Positions 49,151 to 58,218 of a stretch of 64,000 nt of DNA are shown here, piece by piece. Under the pieces are notes generated by a model. The model saw only the letters and a program-made list of their open reading frames with translations. It was not told the DNA's origin and did not search any database. How positions within the stretch are numbered: position 1 is the stretch's first letter; every line of letters starts with the position of its first letter. The DNA comes from Mesorhizobium sp. (lineage in GTDB: Bacteria > Pseudomonadota > Alphaproteobacteria > Rhizobiales > Rhizobiaceae): contig NZ_SUGA01000001.1 of assembly GCF_004963255.1 (NCBI RefSeq), positions 186,001-250,000 on the forward strand, read 5' to 3'. Made by a program: the position numbers and the translations under genes.

Positions 49151-50377
49151 TTATGCGGAATAGCGCTGGAAAATCAGCGTTGCGTTGGTGCCACCGAAAC
49201 CGAAGGAATTGGACAAAACGGTGTCGATCTTGGCGTTGTCGATACGCTTGCGCACGATTGGCATGCCCTCGAATTCCGGATCGAGCTCCTCGATATGGGC
49301 GCTCTCGCCGATGAAGCCGCCCTGCATCATCAGGATCGAATAGATCGACTCCTGCACGCCGGCCGCCCCCAGCGAATGGCCGGTGAGCGACTTGGTCGAG
49401 GTGATGTAGGGCATCTTGTCGCCGAACACCTCGCGGATCGCGCCCATTTCCTTGGAATCGCCGACCGGCGTCGAGGTGCCGTGGGTGTTGATGTAGTCGA
49501 CCGGGGTCGAGACGGTGGCAAGCGCCTGCCGCATGCAGCGGATGGCGCCTTCCCCCGAAGGCGCGACCATGTCGTAGCCGTCGGAGGTCGCGCCGTAGCC
49601 GACGATCTCGGCATAGATCTTGGCACCGCGCGCCTTGGCGTGCTCCAATTCCTCCAGCACCAGCACGCCGGCGCCGCCGGCGATGACAAAACCGTCGCGG
49701 TTGACGTCATAGGCGCGCGAAGCGGCCGATGCCTTGTCGTTGAATTTCGACGACATGGCGCCCATGGCGTCGAAAAGGTCCGACATCGTCCAGTCGAGAT
49801 CTTCGTGGCCGCCGGCGAACATCATGTCCTGCTTGCCCCACTGGATCAGCTCATAGGCATTGCCGATGCAATGCGCCGAGGTCGAGCACGCCGACGAGAT
49901 CGAGTAGTTGACGCCATGGATCTTGAACCATGTGGCCAGGGTGGCCGATGCCGTCGACGACATTGCCTTCGGCACGGCGAATGGACCGATGCGCTTGGGG
50001 CTGTTGTTCTTGATCGTGGTTTCGGCCGCCTCGACGATGGTGCGGGTCGAGGGTCCGCCGGACCCCATCACGATGCCGGTCCGCTCATTGGTGATGTCGC
50101 TCTCGCCAAGCCCGGCATCGGCGATCGCCTGGTCCATGGCGACATGGTTCCAGGCCGCACCCTGGCTCAGGAAGCGCATGGCGCGGCGGTCGATCATCGG
50201 GGTAGGATCGAGCGTCGGCGCGCCCCAGACCTGGCAGCGGAAGCCGTGCGCGGCGAAGGAATTGGAAAAGCTGATGCCGGATTTGGCATCGTAAAGCGAG
50301 CTCTGCACCTCATTGGCATTGTTGCCGATCGACGACACAATGCCGAGCCCTGTCACTACGACCCGTCTCATTCGCAA
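49151..50377 (-). CDS. fabB: 3-oxoacyl-ACP synthase I FabB
   Basis: FabB elongates unsaturated acyl-ACP intermediates. The 408-residue enzyme shows the active-site Cys in [12 protein letters not shown] and two His in [11 protein letters not shown] and [12 protein letters not shown]. It lies directly downstream of fabA, which makes the cis double bond, so the pair covers the anaerobic route to unsaturated fatty acids. Confidence 0.95.
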   Translation of the reverse strand: MRMRRVVVTGLGIVSSIGNNANEVQSSLYDAKSGISFSNSFAAHGFRCQVWGAPTLDPTPMIDRRAMRFLSQGAAWNHVAMDQAIADAGLGESDITNERTGIVMGSGGPSTRTIVEAAETTIKNNSPKRIGPFAVPKAMSSTASATLATWFKIHGVNYSISSACSTSAHCIGNAYELIQWGKQDMMFAGGHEDLDWTMSDLFDAMGAMSSKFNDKASAASRAYDVNRDGFVIAGGAGVLVLEELEHAKARGAKIYAEIVGYGATSDGYDMVAPSGEGAIRCMRQALATVSTPVDYINTHGTSTPVGDSKEMGAIREVFGDKMPYITSTKSLTGHSLGAAGVQESIYSILMMQGGFIGESAHIEELDPEFEGMPIVRKRIDNAKIDTVLSNSFGFGGTNATLIFQRYSA

Positions 50378-50487
50378 CTCCTTCCGGCGTATCCGGGCGC
50401 AAAACCTAGCCGGTTTTCGCCTGTGATCATACGCAAATAAACTGACGTGGCGCCCATTGGGTACGCGGACGCCGTGGCGAAAAACGG

Positions 50488-51006
50488 TCAGGCGGCCGAC
50501 TGCTTGGACAGGCCGACCTTCAGATCCGTGGCGGCGTATATGGGTTCGCCATCCGCCTTAAGCCAGCCATCGGCGATGCCGAGCACCAGCCGGCCGCGCA
50601 TCACGCGCTTGAAGTCGACGCCGTACTCGACCTTCTTCACCGATGGCGTCACCATGCCCTTGAACTTCACCTCGCCGGTCGAAAGCGCCATGCCCTTGCC
50701 GGGTTCGCCCAGCCAGCCGAGATAAAAACCCGTCAACTGCCACATGGCGTCGAGGCCGAGGCAGCCCGGCATGATCGGATTGCCGATGAAGTGGCAGGCG
50801 AAGAACCACAGGTCCGGCTTGATGTCGAATTCGGCGCGGATGAAGCCCTTGTCGAAAGCGCCGCCGGTCTCGCTAATCTCGGTGATGCGGTCGAACATCA
50901 ACATAGGTGGGTAGGGCAGCTGGGCGTTGCCCGGCCCGAACAGGTCGCCGCGGGCGCAGGCGAGCAGTTCCTCGTAATCGTAGCTGGACTTTTGATCCGC
51001 CATCAA
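50488..51006 (-). CDS. fabA: 3-hydroxydecanoyl-ACP dehydratase/isomerase FabA
   Basis: FabA dehydrates 3-hydroxydecanoyl-ACP and isomerises the product to cis-3-decenoyl-ACP, the branch point for unsaturated fatty acids. The 172-residue product has the hot-dog fold pattern with the active-site region [22 protein letters not shown] in family form. It is divergent from irr, a common Rhizobiales arrangement. Confidence 0.95.
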   Translation of the reverse strand: MMADQKSSYDYEELLACARGDLFGPGNAQLPYPPMLMFDRITEISETGGAFDKGFIRAEFDIKPDLWFFACHFIGNPIMPGCLGLDAMWQLTGFYLGWLGEPGKGMALSTGEVKFKGMVTPSVKKVEYGVDFKRVMRGRLVLGIADGWLKADGEPIYAATDLKVGLSKQSAA

Positions 51007-51135
51007 ATTTCCGTCCCCGTGTTCTTTCGCGGGCGGCAGGGCGCCCTTCTCGTTGGTTTCCTAACACACTCTGTTTGCTGCCGGAAACCGGCGTTTGCGC
51101 TTAACCCGTGCGCCTGCCCGGGTCAATGCGCGCTA

Positions 51136-51164
51136 TTGATCGCATCCAGACTACAGAATATATG
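51136..51164 (+). promoter_or_regulatory. Candidate irr promoter
   Basis: TTGATC (51136-51141) and TATATG (51159-51164) are exactly 17 bases apart, about 90 bases before the irr ATG. The 245-base gap between fabA and irr must also hold the fabA promoter on the other strand, for which I see no clear match. No ICE palindrome is visible in the gap. Confidence 0.55.
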
Positions 51165-51251
51165 TCGGCTGATGTCCGGTTTTGGCTTTCGACGTCTTTT
51201 TGCCACTCTGGACCTGTTGACGGGCTGGGCAACAAGCTTCGAAGCGAAGAG

Positions 51252-51683
51252 ATGGATTCGGGCTACCGGAAGGAAAATGTCGCTGTGGACAAGCGGGTTC
51301 GCGAAGCCGGCCTGAGGCCGACGCGCCAGCGCATCGCGCTGGCCGATCTGCTTTTCGCCAAGGGCGACCGCCACCTTTCGGCCGAGGAACTGCACGAGGA
51401 GGCGATCGCCGCCGGCGTGCCGGTTTCATTGGCGACGGTCTATAACGCGCTCCATCAGTTCACAGAGGCCGGCCTGCTGCGCATCCTGGCGGTCGAAGGC
51501 TCGAAAACCTATTTCGACACCAACACCTCCGACCATCATCACTTCTATGTCGAGGGCGAGAACCGGATTTTCGACATCGAAAGCGGACCGGTCACCGTCT
51601 CCAACCTGCCGGCACCGCCGGAGGGCATGGAGATCGCCAATGTCGACATCGTCGTGAGGCTTCGCCCGAAGCGCGGCGACTGA
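51252..51683 (+). CDS. irr: Iron response regulator Irr (Fur family)
   Basis: Irr is the heme-linked regulator of iron genes in Rhizobiales and binds ICE motifs. The 143-residue product has the Fur-type winged helix (RPTRQRIALADLLFAKGDRHLSAEEL) and the SDHHHFYVEGENRIFDIE region, whose histidine cluster is typical of Irr. The Cys-Pro heme regulatory motif of Bradyrhizobium Irr is absent, as in most other rhizobia. The ATG at 51252 is chosen by homology; the frame extends upstream. The candidate target in this window is the iron block. Confidence 0.9.
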   Translation: MDSGYRKENVAVDKRVREAGLRPTRQRIALADLLFAKGDRHLSAEELHEEAIAAGVPVSLATVYNALHQFTEAGLLRILAVEGSKTYFDTNTSDHHHFYVEGENRIFDIESGPVTVSNLPAPPEGMEIANVDIVVRLRPKRGD

Positions 51684-51687
51684 TCCC

Positions 51688-52065
51688 GTGGCGACGCGGC
51701 CCGTCGACCTGATCGTCCGGTTTGAGTGGGTCACCGTCGCCGCCTTGGCCGTCGTTTGCTACGCGCTGGCCCACTTTTCCTGGTGGCTGTTTGCGCTGCT
51801 TATCCTGGCGCCGGACCTGTCGATGCTGGGCTACCTCGCCGGGCCGCGCCTCGGCGCCGTCACCTACAACGCCTTGCATATCCTGATTGCCCCGCTGGTC
51901 CTTCTGCTCGCGGGCGCGTTTCTCTCTGGTCCGCTCACAACCGCGGTGGCGCTTATCTGGATAGCGCATATCACCATCGACCGTGCCCTCGGCTACGGCC
52001 TCAAGCTGCCCACCGCTTTTCAGGATACGCATCTCGGCCGCATTGGCCGCGACGCGACCGGCTAG
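51688..52065 (+). CDS. DUF4260-family membrane protein
   Basis: The 125-residue protein starts at GTG 51688, four bases after irr. It has three or four hydrophobic segments (VTVAALAVVCYALAHF, FALLILAPDLSMLGYL, ILIAPLVLLLAGAFL, AVALIWIAHITI) and ends RALGYGLKLPTAFQDTHLGRIGR, the DUF4260 pattern. The function is unknown. Transcription with irr is likely. Confidence 0.75.
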   Translation: MATRPVDLIVRFEWVTVAALAVVCYALAHFSWWLFALLILAPDLSMLGYLAGPRLGAVTYNALHILIAPLVLLLAGAFLSGPLTTAVALIWIAHITIDRALGYGLKLPTAFQDTHLGRIGRDATG

Positions 52066-52157
52066 GGTGTGTCGAGATTCAGGTCAGGCCGAGTCGAGAA
52101 TGATGGTTTCCGAGAACCGGAGCGCAGGCCGGCCTCACCCGAATATCGACACAGCCT
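52063..52157. repeat. Small element with imperfect inverted ends
   Basis: The ends TAGGGTGTGTCGAGATTC (from 52063) and GAATATCGACACAGCCTA (to about 52157) match as inverted repeats with a few mismatches, around a GC-rich core. The unit of about 95 bases lies exactly between the stop codons of the convergent DUF4260 and SH3 genes. It resembles a short non-autonomous or RIME-like repeat. No transposase is near. Confidence 0.65.
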
Positions 52158-52776
52158 AATTCTTGAACTTCTCGCCGGGATAAGCGCCCCACACCTGCGA
52201 CTGGGCCATCCAGCCGGTGTGGCCGTCAAAGGTCATTTCGCACCATTGGCCGTCGCATTTCTTGATCGAGCCGATCACGCCCGGCTCGATGATGGCGATG
52301 ACGCCGGCGTCCTTGTCGGGCTCGTCGAGCAGGTTGACCTGCCCGCCCTTGCCACGCTGCCAGGGCGCGACGATGGCGGTGCGACGGCCCGAAAGCAGCG
52401 ACTGGTTGATCCAGCCCTCCGATCCATCGGCATCGCGCACGCGCCGCCAGGTGTCGAATTCCTGGATGACTTCCATCGGCAGGCCGGCCTTCAGATACAT
52501 CCAGTTGACCGAATAATTGGCGCCGGGGCCGACGCGCGAATTGACGCGGGCCGGTTTCAGGCTGACGAAACGCGGCAGCGGCAGGCCGCTCGGACCAAGC
52601 GTTATGGTTTGCGCCGGCGCGGCCGCGCTTTGCGCGAATGCCTGCGGCGCGCAGAGGAGGGCGCCAAGGATGGCTGCGCTGAAGGCCAGGCGAAGCGACG
52701 CGAAACCAGACACTTTCGTTCCTTTCGGCGCCGGTCCGTCGGATGAGCGCCCCTTTTTCTTTGTCTTCGGCGGCAC
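52156..52776 (-). CDS. Exported SH3-domain protein
   Basis: The 206-residue protein has a basic N-terminus, a signal peptide (LAFSAAILGALLCAPQAFA, residues about 30-48) and bacterial SH3-like domains: one around RVNSRVGPGANYSVNWMYLKAG, the other in the C-terminal half (VNLLDEPDKDAGVIAIIEPG). Proteins of this kind often bind cell-wall or signal components. The specific role is unknown. Confidence 0.82.
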   Translation of the reverse strand: MPPKTKKKGRSSDGPAPKGTKVSGFASLRLAFSAAILGALLCAPQAFAQSAAAPAQTITLGPSGLPLPRFVSLKPARVNSRVGPGANYSVNWMYLKAGLPMEVIQEFDTWRRVRDADGSEGWINQSLLSGRRTAIVAPWQRGKGGQVNLLDEPDKDAGVIAIIEPGVIGSIKKCDGQWCEMTFDGHTGWMAQSQVWGAYPGEKFKN

Positions 52777-52863
52777 CGCTTGTTACAGGAGTGGGCTGAT
52801 GCTGCGACTGGCTACAAGTTTCGCCGGTCTTGGTTAAAGAGGTCTCAACGAGATCGGTTTCGA

Positions 52864-52912
52864 GAGCATGATCCCGAGAAGTGGGCATCGGTTTTCGGAA
52901 ACGATCATGCTC
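52864..52912. repeat. Palindromic repeat, GCATGATC type
   Basis: Arms GAGCATGATC (52864-52873) and GATCATGCTC (52903-52912) are perfect reverse complements, with inner GAGAA-type and TTTTC-type segments. It lies in the gap before the reductase gene at 52982 and belongs to the family at 21002 and 25801. Confidence 0.85.
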
Positions 52913-52981
52913 CAAAAAGAGCAGGATCAGGATGACGATTCAACGAGACGTCAACCTGATCTAGCAAGCTTCGGGGATAAA

Positions 52982-53983
52982 ATGGCAGGCAAAAAACGGC
53001 CCCTCGTCGTCATCACGCGCAAGCTGCCCGACCCTGTCGAGACCCGCATGCGCGAGCTGTTCGACGCAAGGCTGAATGTCGAGGACCGGCCGATGACCCA
53101 GCCGGAGCTGGTCGCGGCGATCAAGGAAGCCGACGTGCTGGTTCCCACCATCACCGACCACATCGACGCGGCGCTGATCGCCCAGGCTGGCGAAAACCTG
53201 AAGCTGATCGCCAATTTCGGCAACGGCGTCGACAAGATCGACGTCGCGGCGGCCGCCAAGAAAGGCATCACCGTCACCAACACGCCGAATGTGCTGACCG
53301 AAGACACCGCCGACATGACCATGGCGCTGATGCTCGCCGTGCCGCGCAGGCTCGCCGAAGGCGCCAATGTGCTGACAGGCGAGAAGAAATGGGCCGGCTG
53401 GTCGCCGACCTGGATGCTCGGCCGGCGCATCTGGGGCAAACGTCTCGGCATCGTCGGCATGGGCCGCATCGGCACGGCGGTCGCCAGGCGGGCCAAGGCC
53501 TTCGGCCTGTCGATCCACTATCACAACCGGCACCGCGTGCTGCCGGCGGTCGAGGAGGAACTGGAGGCAACCTACTGGGAAAGCCTCGACCAGATGCTGG
53601 CCCGCATGGACATCATCTCGGTCAATTGTCCCTCGACGCCGGCGACGTTCCACCTTTTGTCCGGCCGCCGGCTGGCGCTGATGCAGCCTTCGGCTTACCT
53701 GGTCAACACGGCGCGCGGCGACATCATCGACGAGGAAGCGCTGATCAAGCTGATCCATGACGGCAAGATCGCCGGTGCCGGCCTCGACGTCTATGAGCAC
53801 GAGCCGGCCCTGAACACCAAGCTGTTGAAGCTTGCCGCCAAGGGCAAGGTGGTGCTTCTGCCGCATATGGGCTCGGCCACGCTCGAGGGCCGCATCGACA
53901 TGGGCGAGAAGGTGATCATCAACATCCGCGCCTTCTTCGACGGCCATCGCCCGCCGGACCGTGTCCTACCGCTGAGGACCTGA
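52982..53983 (+). CDS. D-2-hydroxyacid dehydrogenase, glyoxylate/hydroxypyruvate reductase type
   Basis: The 333-residue enzyme has the two-domain 2-hydroxyacid dehydrogenase fold. The NAD(P)-binding motif is GIVGMGRIGTAVARRA, and the catalytic Arg, Glu and His lie in NTARGDIIDEEALI, DVYEHEP and LPHMGSATLEGR. It likely reduces glyoxylate or hydroxypyruvate. I start at ATG 52982, not at the upstream in-frame codon 52868, which lies in the repeat. Confidence 0.88.
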   Translation: MAGKKRPLVVITRKLPDPVETRMRELFDARLNVEDRPMTQPELVAAIKEADVLVPTITDHIDAALIAQAGENLKLIANFGNGVDKIDVAAAAKKGITVTNTPNVLTEDTADMTMALMLAVPRRLAEGANVLTGEKKWAGWSPTWMLGRRIWGKRLGIVGMGRIGTAVARRAKAFGLSIHYHNRHRVLPAVEEELEATYWESLDQMLARMDIISVNCPSTPATFHLLSGRRLALMQPSAYLVNTARGDIIDEEALIKLIHDGKIAGAGLDVYEHEPALNTKLLKLAAKGKVVLLPHMGSATLEGRIDMGEKVIINIRAFFDGHRPPDRVLPLRT

Positions 53984-53987
53984 AGGC

Positions 53988-54401
53988 TTAGACGGCCGCG
54001 GCAATCGCGCCGTCCGCGGCGACGGTTGCCGCGCCTCCGCGGTAGGCGTCGAACGCGCCGCGGTCGAGCCGCACCGCGATCGGCGTCTCCCAGCCCATTT
54101 CCCGGGCGACGATCAGGCCAAGCAGCAGGATGGCGTCCGGTTCGTGCAGCACCAGGGCGGCCGGCGCCCGGCCGTTGTGGGCAAGCTCCATCAGCACCGC
54201 CGAAGCCGATGACGAGCCGATCGTGCCCGGCAGGAACAGCACGCGGCCGGCAATGACTTCGCCATGCTGCGGGTGGCGGACATCGGCGATGCGGCCTGTC
54301 TTCGGGTCGACGCCGCCCCAGAAGCTGATCGGCGCCGTCAGCACCAGCGTCTCGCCTTCACCGGCCTTGCCCGGGACCAGGATCTCGGCGGCGGCGCTCA
54401 T
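53988..54401 (-). CDS. Aconitase X small subunit (DUF126)
   Basis: The 137-residue protein matches the AcnX small, swivelling domain (EILVPGKAGEGETLVLTAPISFWGGVDP and FLPGTIGSSSASAVLMELA). It is coupled to the large-subunit gene by an ATGA overlap at 54398-54401. Characterised bacterial members include cis-3-hydroxy-L-proline dehydratase. Whether that is the substrate here is not known. Confidence 0.85.
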   Translation of the reverse strand: MSAAAEILVPGKAGEGETLVLTAPISFWGGVDPKTGRIADVRHPQHGEVIAGRVLFLPGTIGSSSASAVLMELAHNGRAPAALVLHEPDAILLLGLIVAREMGWETPIAVRLDRGAFDAYRGGAATVAADGAIAAAV

Positions 54402-55651
54402 GCGGCGACATCCGTGAAGACCGGCCTGCCGAGGACCGCGCTTTCGACACAGTCGGCGAGCGAGGCGTAGAGCACCGCATAGCCGGTGTTGCCCGGCGCG
54501 TAATGCGCGAACTTGCCCGAATTGGTCATCAGCACGCCGTTGCCGATGTCGGGCATGATCGGCGTCACCACCACGCATGTGTCGGCGACGATGACCACGC
54601 CGCTCGCCTCGAGCCTTTTTCGCCGGCCGTCCTTTTCCAGCAAGGCAAGCGCGTGGCGGCCGGTGCAGGCATAGATCGGCACCGCGAGCCGCCGCCCGGC
54701 GATCAGCCGCTCCAGGCTGTCGAACTCGGCGTGCGACAGATGCGGGCTGCCGATCGCCACCGCATCGACGGCTTCAGGCGCTACCGCGGTCGACAGGCCC
54801 GCGCGGGCCTTGGCTACCATCTCAGGCGTCACACGGATCACGGCTTCCGGCTCCGGTCCGGCCAGGATGGTTGCGACGTCGGGAGCCTCGGGCGTGACGC
54901 CGGCGATGTGGAACAGGCCGACGGCGCCGGACGATGCGGCCGCGGCGCCGAAGGCTTTCAGCGCGTCTTCGCCGGGATGACCGGTCACGCCTCTGACGAC
55001 GCCGATCGCATTGCCCACCTCACGGCCGTAGAGGCTGCCCAGGACAGGCCAGGCGATCTCCGAGGCAAGGAAGGAAGGCGACAGGCCCGAGACGTCGAAC
55101 ACAAGCCGCGCCAGGCGGTTTTCAGGCCGATGCAGACCGTAATCCGGCGCGCGGCCGGTTATGGCGCAGGCAATGTCGAGAAAATCGCCATAGCGGTTGG
55201 TGCGCGCGCCCAGCACAGAGTTGCAGAAGACGACCGCGTTGGACTCGCCCCAGGCCACGTCGCTGCCCTGTGCCGGCCGGTGTCCGGCCTGATACGGCGC
55301 ACAGGTCCAGCTCTGCTCGCAGCCGAGCTTGCGATAGGCCTCCATCATCCGACGCGCCATGCCGCGCTGCGGCTCTTCCAGGCGGATGCGCGAGCAGCCC
55401 ATCAGGTCGAGCGCTCCGACATTGAGCGTCGAGCGTACCGCGACCTTCGCGCCGCCTTCGATCAGCCTTTCGGCGAACAGCGTGCCGGAATCGCCGTGAT
55501 AGAGCGCCCCGTCGATATGCGCGGACGCGATCGGGATCAGCCGAGGCGCGCCGAGCAGCCTGGCGCTTTCGGCGACGATGCGCATCGCCATCCCCGCGCC
55601 GTCCTGACGGACGGCGATCGCCTGTTCTTCCGGGCTGAGGGCGAGGCTCAA
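54398..55651 (-). CDS. Aconitase X catalytic large subunit (DUF521)
   Basis: The 417-residue subunit belongs to the AcnX family of dehydratases, likely with an Fe-S cluster. Family segments are PIASAHIDGALYHGDSGTLFAERL, TCAPYQAGHRPAQGSDVAWGESNAVVFCNSVLGARTNRYGDFLD in pattern, and ADTCVVVTPIMPDIGNGVLMTNSGKFAHYAPGN. Cysteines in these three segments are candidates for the cluster. The neighbouring proline-catabolism genes usually found with the hydroxyproline enzyme are absent. Confidence 0.87.
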   Translation of the reverse strand: MSLALSPEEQAIAVRQDGAGMAMRIVAESARLLGAPRLIPIASAHIDGALYHGDSGTLFAERLIEGGAKVAVRSTLNVGALDLMGCSRIRLEEPQRGMARRMMEAYRKLGCEQSWTCAPYQAGHRPAQGSDVAWGESNAVVFCNSVLGARTNRYGDFLDIACAITGRAPDYGLHRPENRLARLVFDVSGLSPSFLASEIAWPVLGSLYGREVGNAIGVVRGVTGHPGEDALKAFGAAAASSGAVGLFHIAGVTPEAPDVATILAGPEPEAVIRVTPEMVAKARAGLSTAVAPEAVDAVAIGSPHLSHAEFDSLERLIAGRRLAVPIYACTGRHALALLEKDGRRKRLEASGVVIVADTCVVVTPIMPDIGNGVLMTNSGKFAHYAPGNTGYAVLYASLADCVESAVLGRPVFTDVAA

Positions 55652-56136
55652 GGCAGCACCTTGCGCATGGTGATGGAGGTCGACCTGTCATAGCCCGCAT
55701 GCGCCGTGCGCCCGGTCTCGCGAAAGCCGAGCCGGGCGAAGGCCGCGTGGTTTGCGGTCAGCTCGATACGGGTCTGCAGCTCGATCGCATCCTTGCCCCG
55801 TTCGCGGGCAAGATCCTCCACCGCTTGCATCAGCCGGGCTCCGACGCCCTGACCCTGGAGCTCTGGCTCGACCGCGAGCTTGCCGACATAGAAATCCTGC
55901 GCCCGCACCAGCGCGAAGACGCAGCCGACGACGCGGCCGTTCTCGACGGCCACAAAGCACGTCTCCTTTTTCGCCTTCCCGGCAAGGCTGTCGGCGCTCA
56001 GAAGATGCGCCGATGACGGAGGGTCGATGACGCCGTCCATATAGGCAAAGGCGCGGCGGATCAGCGCCAGCAGATCGTCCCATCCGTCGAAATCCGCGGG
56101 AAGGCCGATTATGGAAATGCCGACGGTCTGGTCCAT
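55648..56136 (-). CDS. GNAT-family N-acetyltransferase
   Basis: The 162-residue GNAT protein has the acetyl-CoA-binding motif VGKLAVEPELQGQGVGARLMQAV. I chose the ATG at 56136 because it lies five bases after the upstream MoeB-like stop; an in-frame start at 56190 would overlap that gene. Its stop overlaps the AcnX large-subunit start by four bases. The substrate is unknown. Confidence 0.8.
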   Translation of the reverse strand: MDQTVGISIIGLPADFDGWDDLLALIRRAFAYMDGVIDPPSSAHLLSADSLAGKAKKETCFVAVENGRVVGCVFALVRAQDFYVGKLAVEPELQGQGVGARLMQAVEDLARERGKDAIELQTRIELTANHAAFARLGFRETGRTAHAGYDRSTSITMRKVLP

Positions 56137-56140
56137 GCGC

Positions 56141-56896
56141 TCAGACAGCCTTGTAGCGGATGGTGTCGAAGCGGGCTGTGAGCCCGTCATAGAGCAGCAG
56201 CCGGCCGATGAGCGGCTCGCCTATGCCGGTAATCAGCTTGATCGCCTCCATTGCCTCCAGCGCGCCGATGACGCCCGTCAGCGCGCCGACAATGCCGGCA
56301 ACGGCGCAGGACGGAACCAGCCCTTCGGGAGGCGCTTCCGGGAACAGGTCGCGATAGCTCGGGTTGCGCTTGCCGTCGGCGCCTGTCTCGAACGGTTTCA
56401 GCACCGTAACCGAGCCGTCGAAGCGGCCGACGGCGGCCGTCACCAGGGGTTTCTTCTCGATGGCACAGGCATCGGCGACCGCGTACCGCGTCTCGAAATT
56501 GTCGGAGCCGTCGACAACGACATCGTAACGGGCGACGAGGGTAGGGGCGTTCTCTTCCGTCAGCCTCAGGCCGTGCGTTTCCACCGCGACGTTGGGGTTG
56601 ATGCGCATGATCGCCGCCGCGGCGCTGTCGGTCTTGGCCAAGCCGATCGTGTCGCTGCCATGGATCACCTGCCTCTGCAGGTTGGACAGGGAAACCGTGT
56701 CGTCGTCGACGATGCCGAGGGTGCCAACGCCGGCGGCGGCCAGATATTCCAGCACCGGCGCGCCGAGCCCGCCGGCGCCGATCACCAGCACCCGCGCCCG
56801 TTTCAGCTTCTGCTGGCCTGGCCCGCCGATCTCGGACAGCACGATGTGGCGGGCATAGCGTTCGAGTTCTTCGTCGGTGAGGGGGGTATCGGTCAT
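56141..56896 (-). CDS. ThiF/MoeB/HesA-family E1-like adenylyltransferase
   Basis: The 251-residue enzyme activates the C-terminus of a small sulfur-carrier protein, as MoeB does for MoaD or ThiF for ThiS. The nucleotide-binding motif is VIGAGGLGAPVLEYLAAAGVG, and DGSDNFETRYAVAD and VPSCAVAG are visible. The paired CxxC zinc motifs of E. coli MoeB are absent, so molybdopterin or thiamine assignment is open. No moaD or thiS gene is adjacent. Confidence 0.83.
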   Translation of the reverse strand: MTDTPLTDEELERYARHIVLSEIGGPGQQKLKRARVLVIGAGGLGAPVLEYLAAAGVGTLGIVDDDTVSLSNLQRQVIHGSDTIGLAKTDSAAAAIMRINPNVAVETHGLRLTEENAPTLVARYDVVVDGSDNFETRYAVADACAIEKKPLVTAAVGRFDGSVTVLKPFETGADGKRNPSYRDLFPEAPPEGLVPSCAVAGIVGALTGVIGALEAMEAIKLITGIGEPLIGRLLLYDGLTARFDTIRYKAV

Positions 56897-57031
56897 GACT
56901 GGACTTTATCGCTGGCGCAGAGCCTTGTCAGTAAGCGCAAGGCAAACCTTGTGGTCCACATACGAGACAAAGGTTTCGCACGACGCAAGGCAAAGCCTGG
57001 TGGCGCAGCGCCGAAATAGCTTCTTCACAGG

Positions 57032-58192
57032 CTAGCCGGTCGGCTCGACGCTGCCATGATCGACCGTCAGGAACTGCGCCCGGCCTTCAAGGCTCGAGAA
57101 CAGGGCGGCATCCGTGCCCGTCATGAAGGCTTGGCAGTTGAGCTCCTCGAGGATGGAAAATAACGCCGCGCGCCGGCCAGCGTCGAGATGCGCGGCAATC
57201 TCGTCCAAGAGCAGGATCGGCGTCAGACCCGACATCTCGCCGGTCAGCCTGGCATGCGACAGCACGATGCCGACCAGCAGCGCCTTCTGCTCGCCGGTCG
57301 AGCAAAGTTCCGCCGGCATTGACTTGGGCCGGTGCCGCACCACCAGATCGGAGCGATGCGGACCGTCGAGCGTGCGGCCGGCGGCGCGGTCGCGTTCACG
57401 GCCATTGGCAAGAGCGGCGCGATAGCGTTCCTCGACATCGACCGCCGGTGCGCTGCCAAGCGCGCTTTCAAGATCCCCGGCGAGGCTGATATCGGCCTGC
57501 GGAAACGGCCCGCTGCCGGGCAACCTGTCGATCATGGCGGCAAGCAGCCGCACCAACTCGGCCCGCGCCGCGGCGATCGCCACGCCGATTTCGGCCATCT
57601 GCGTCTCGATCGCGTCGAACCAGGCGCCATCGCGGAAGCCTTCTGTAAGCAGGCGGTTACGGCCGCGCATTGCCTTCTCATAGTCGAGCGCGCGCTGGCC
57701 ATGGCCGGGGTCGATCGCCAGCACCAGCCGGTCGAGGAAGCGGCGTCGTTCCGCCGCCGGCCCGGGAAACAGTCCGTCCATCGCCGGCGTCAGCCAGACG
57801 ACCCGCAGCCATTCGAGCATATCCTCGGCCGATCGCGCCGGCGCGCCGTTGATCCGCACCTTCCTGCCGCCTTCGCCGGCGGCGTCGCCGCCGGAAATGC
57901 CGGTGCCGATCTCGACCTGTCCTTCCGGTCCCTCGATGCGCGCATGCAAGGCGAAGCCGCCATCGCCGCCTTCACGCGCCACATCCGCATAAGGCGCGCG
58001 GCGCAGGCCCCGGCCAGGCGTCAGGAACGAGATCGCTTCCAGAAGATTGGTCTTGCCGGCGCCATTGTCGCCCGACAGCACCACCGCGCCAGGGGCAAGT
58101 TCCAGCGAAAGCGCCGCATAGTTGCGGAAATTCGTAAGCGTTAACTTACTTATGTAGCTTTGCTGCCGAAGCTGTTTGGCGTCTGAGGTCAA
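57032..58192 (-). CDS. recF: DNA replication and repair protein RecF
   Basis: RecF is an SMC-like ATPase that helps load RecA at gaps. The 386-residue product has Walker A GDNGAGKTNLLEAI, signature region and Walker B PILLLDEIAAHLDAGRR. It follows dnaN on the minus strand with a 26-base gap, the classical dnaA-dnaN-recF order. Confidence 0.95.
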   Translation of the reverse strand: MTSDAKQLRQQSYISKLTLTNFRNYAALSLELAPGAVVLSGDNGAGKTNLLEAISFLTPGRGLRRAPYADVAREGGDGGFALHARIEGPEGQVEIGTGISGGDAAGEGGRKVRINGAPARSAEDMLEWLRVVWLTPAMDGLFPGPAAERRRFLDRLVLAIDPGHGQRALDYEKAMRGRNRLLTEGFRDGAWFDAIETQMAEIGVAIAAARAELVRLLAAMIDRLPGSGPFPQADISLAGDLESALGSAPAVDVEERYRAALANGRERDRAAGRTLDGPHRSDLVVRHRPKSMPAELCSTGEQKALLVGIVLSHARLTGEMSGLTPILLLDEIAAHLDAGRRAALFSILEELNCQAFMTGTDAALFSSLEGRAQFLTVDHGSVEPTG

Positions 58193-58218
58193 GGTAACAC
58201 ATTAGGTCCGTCCCGGAC

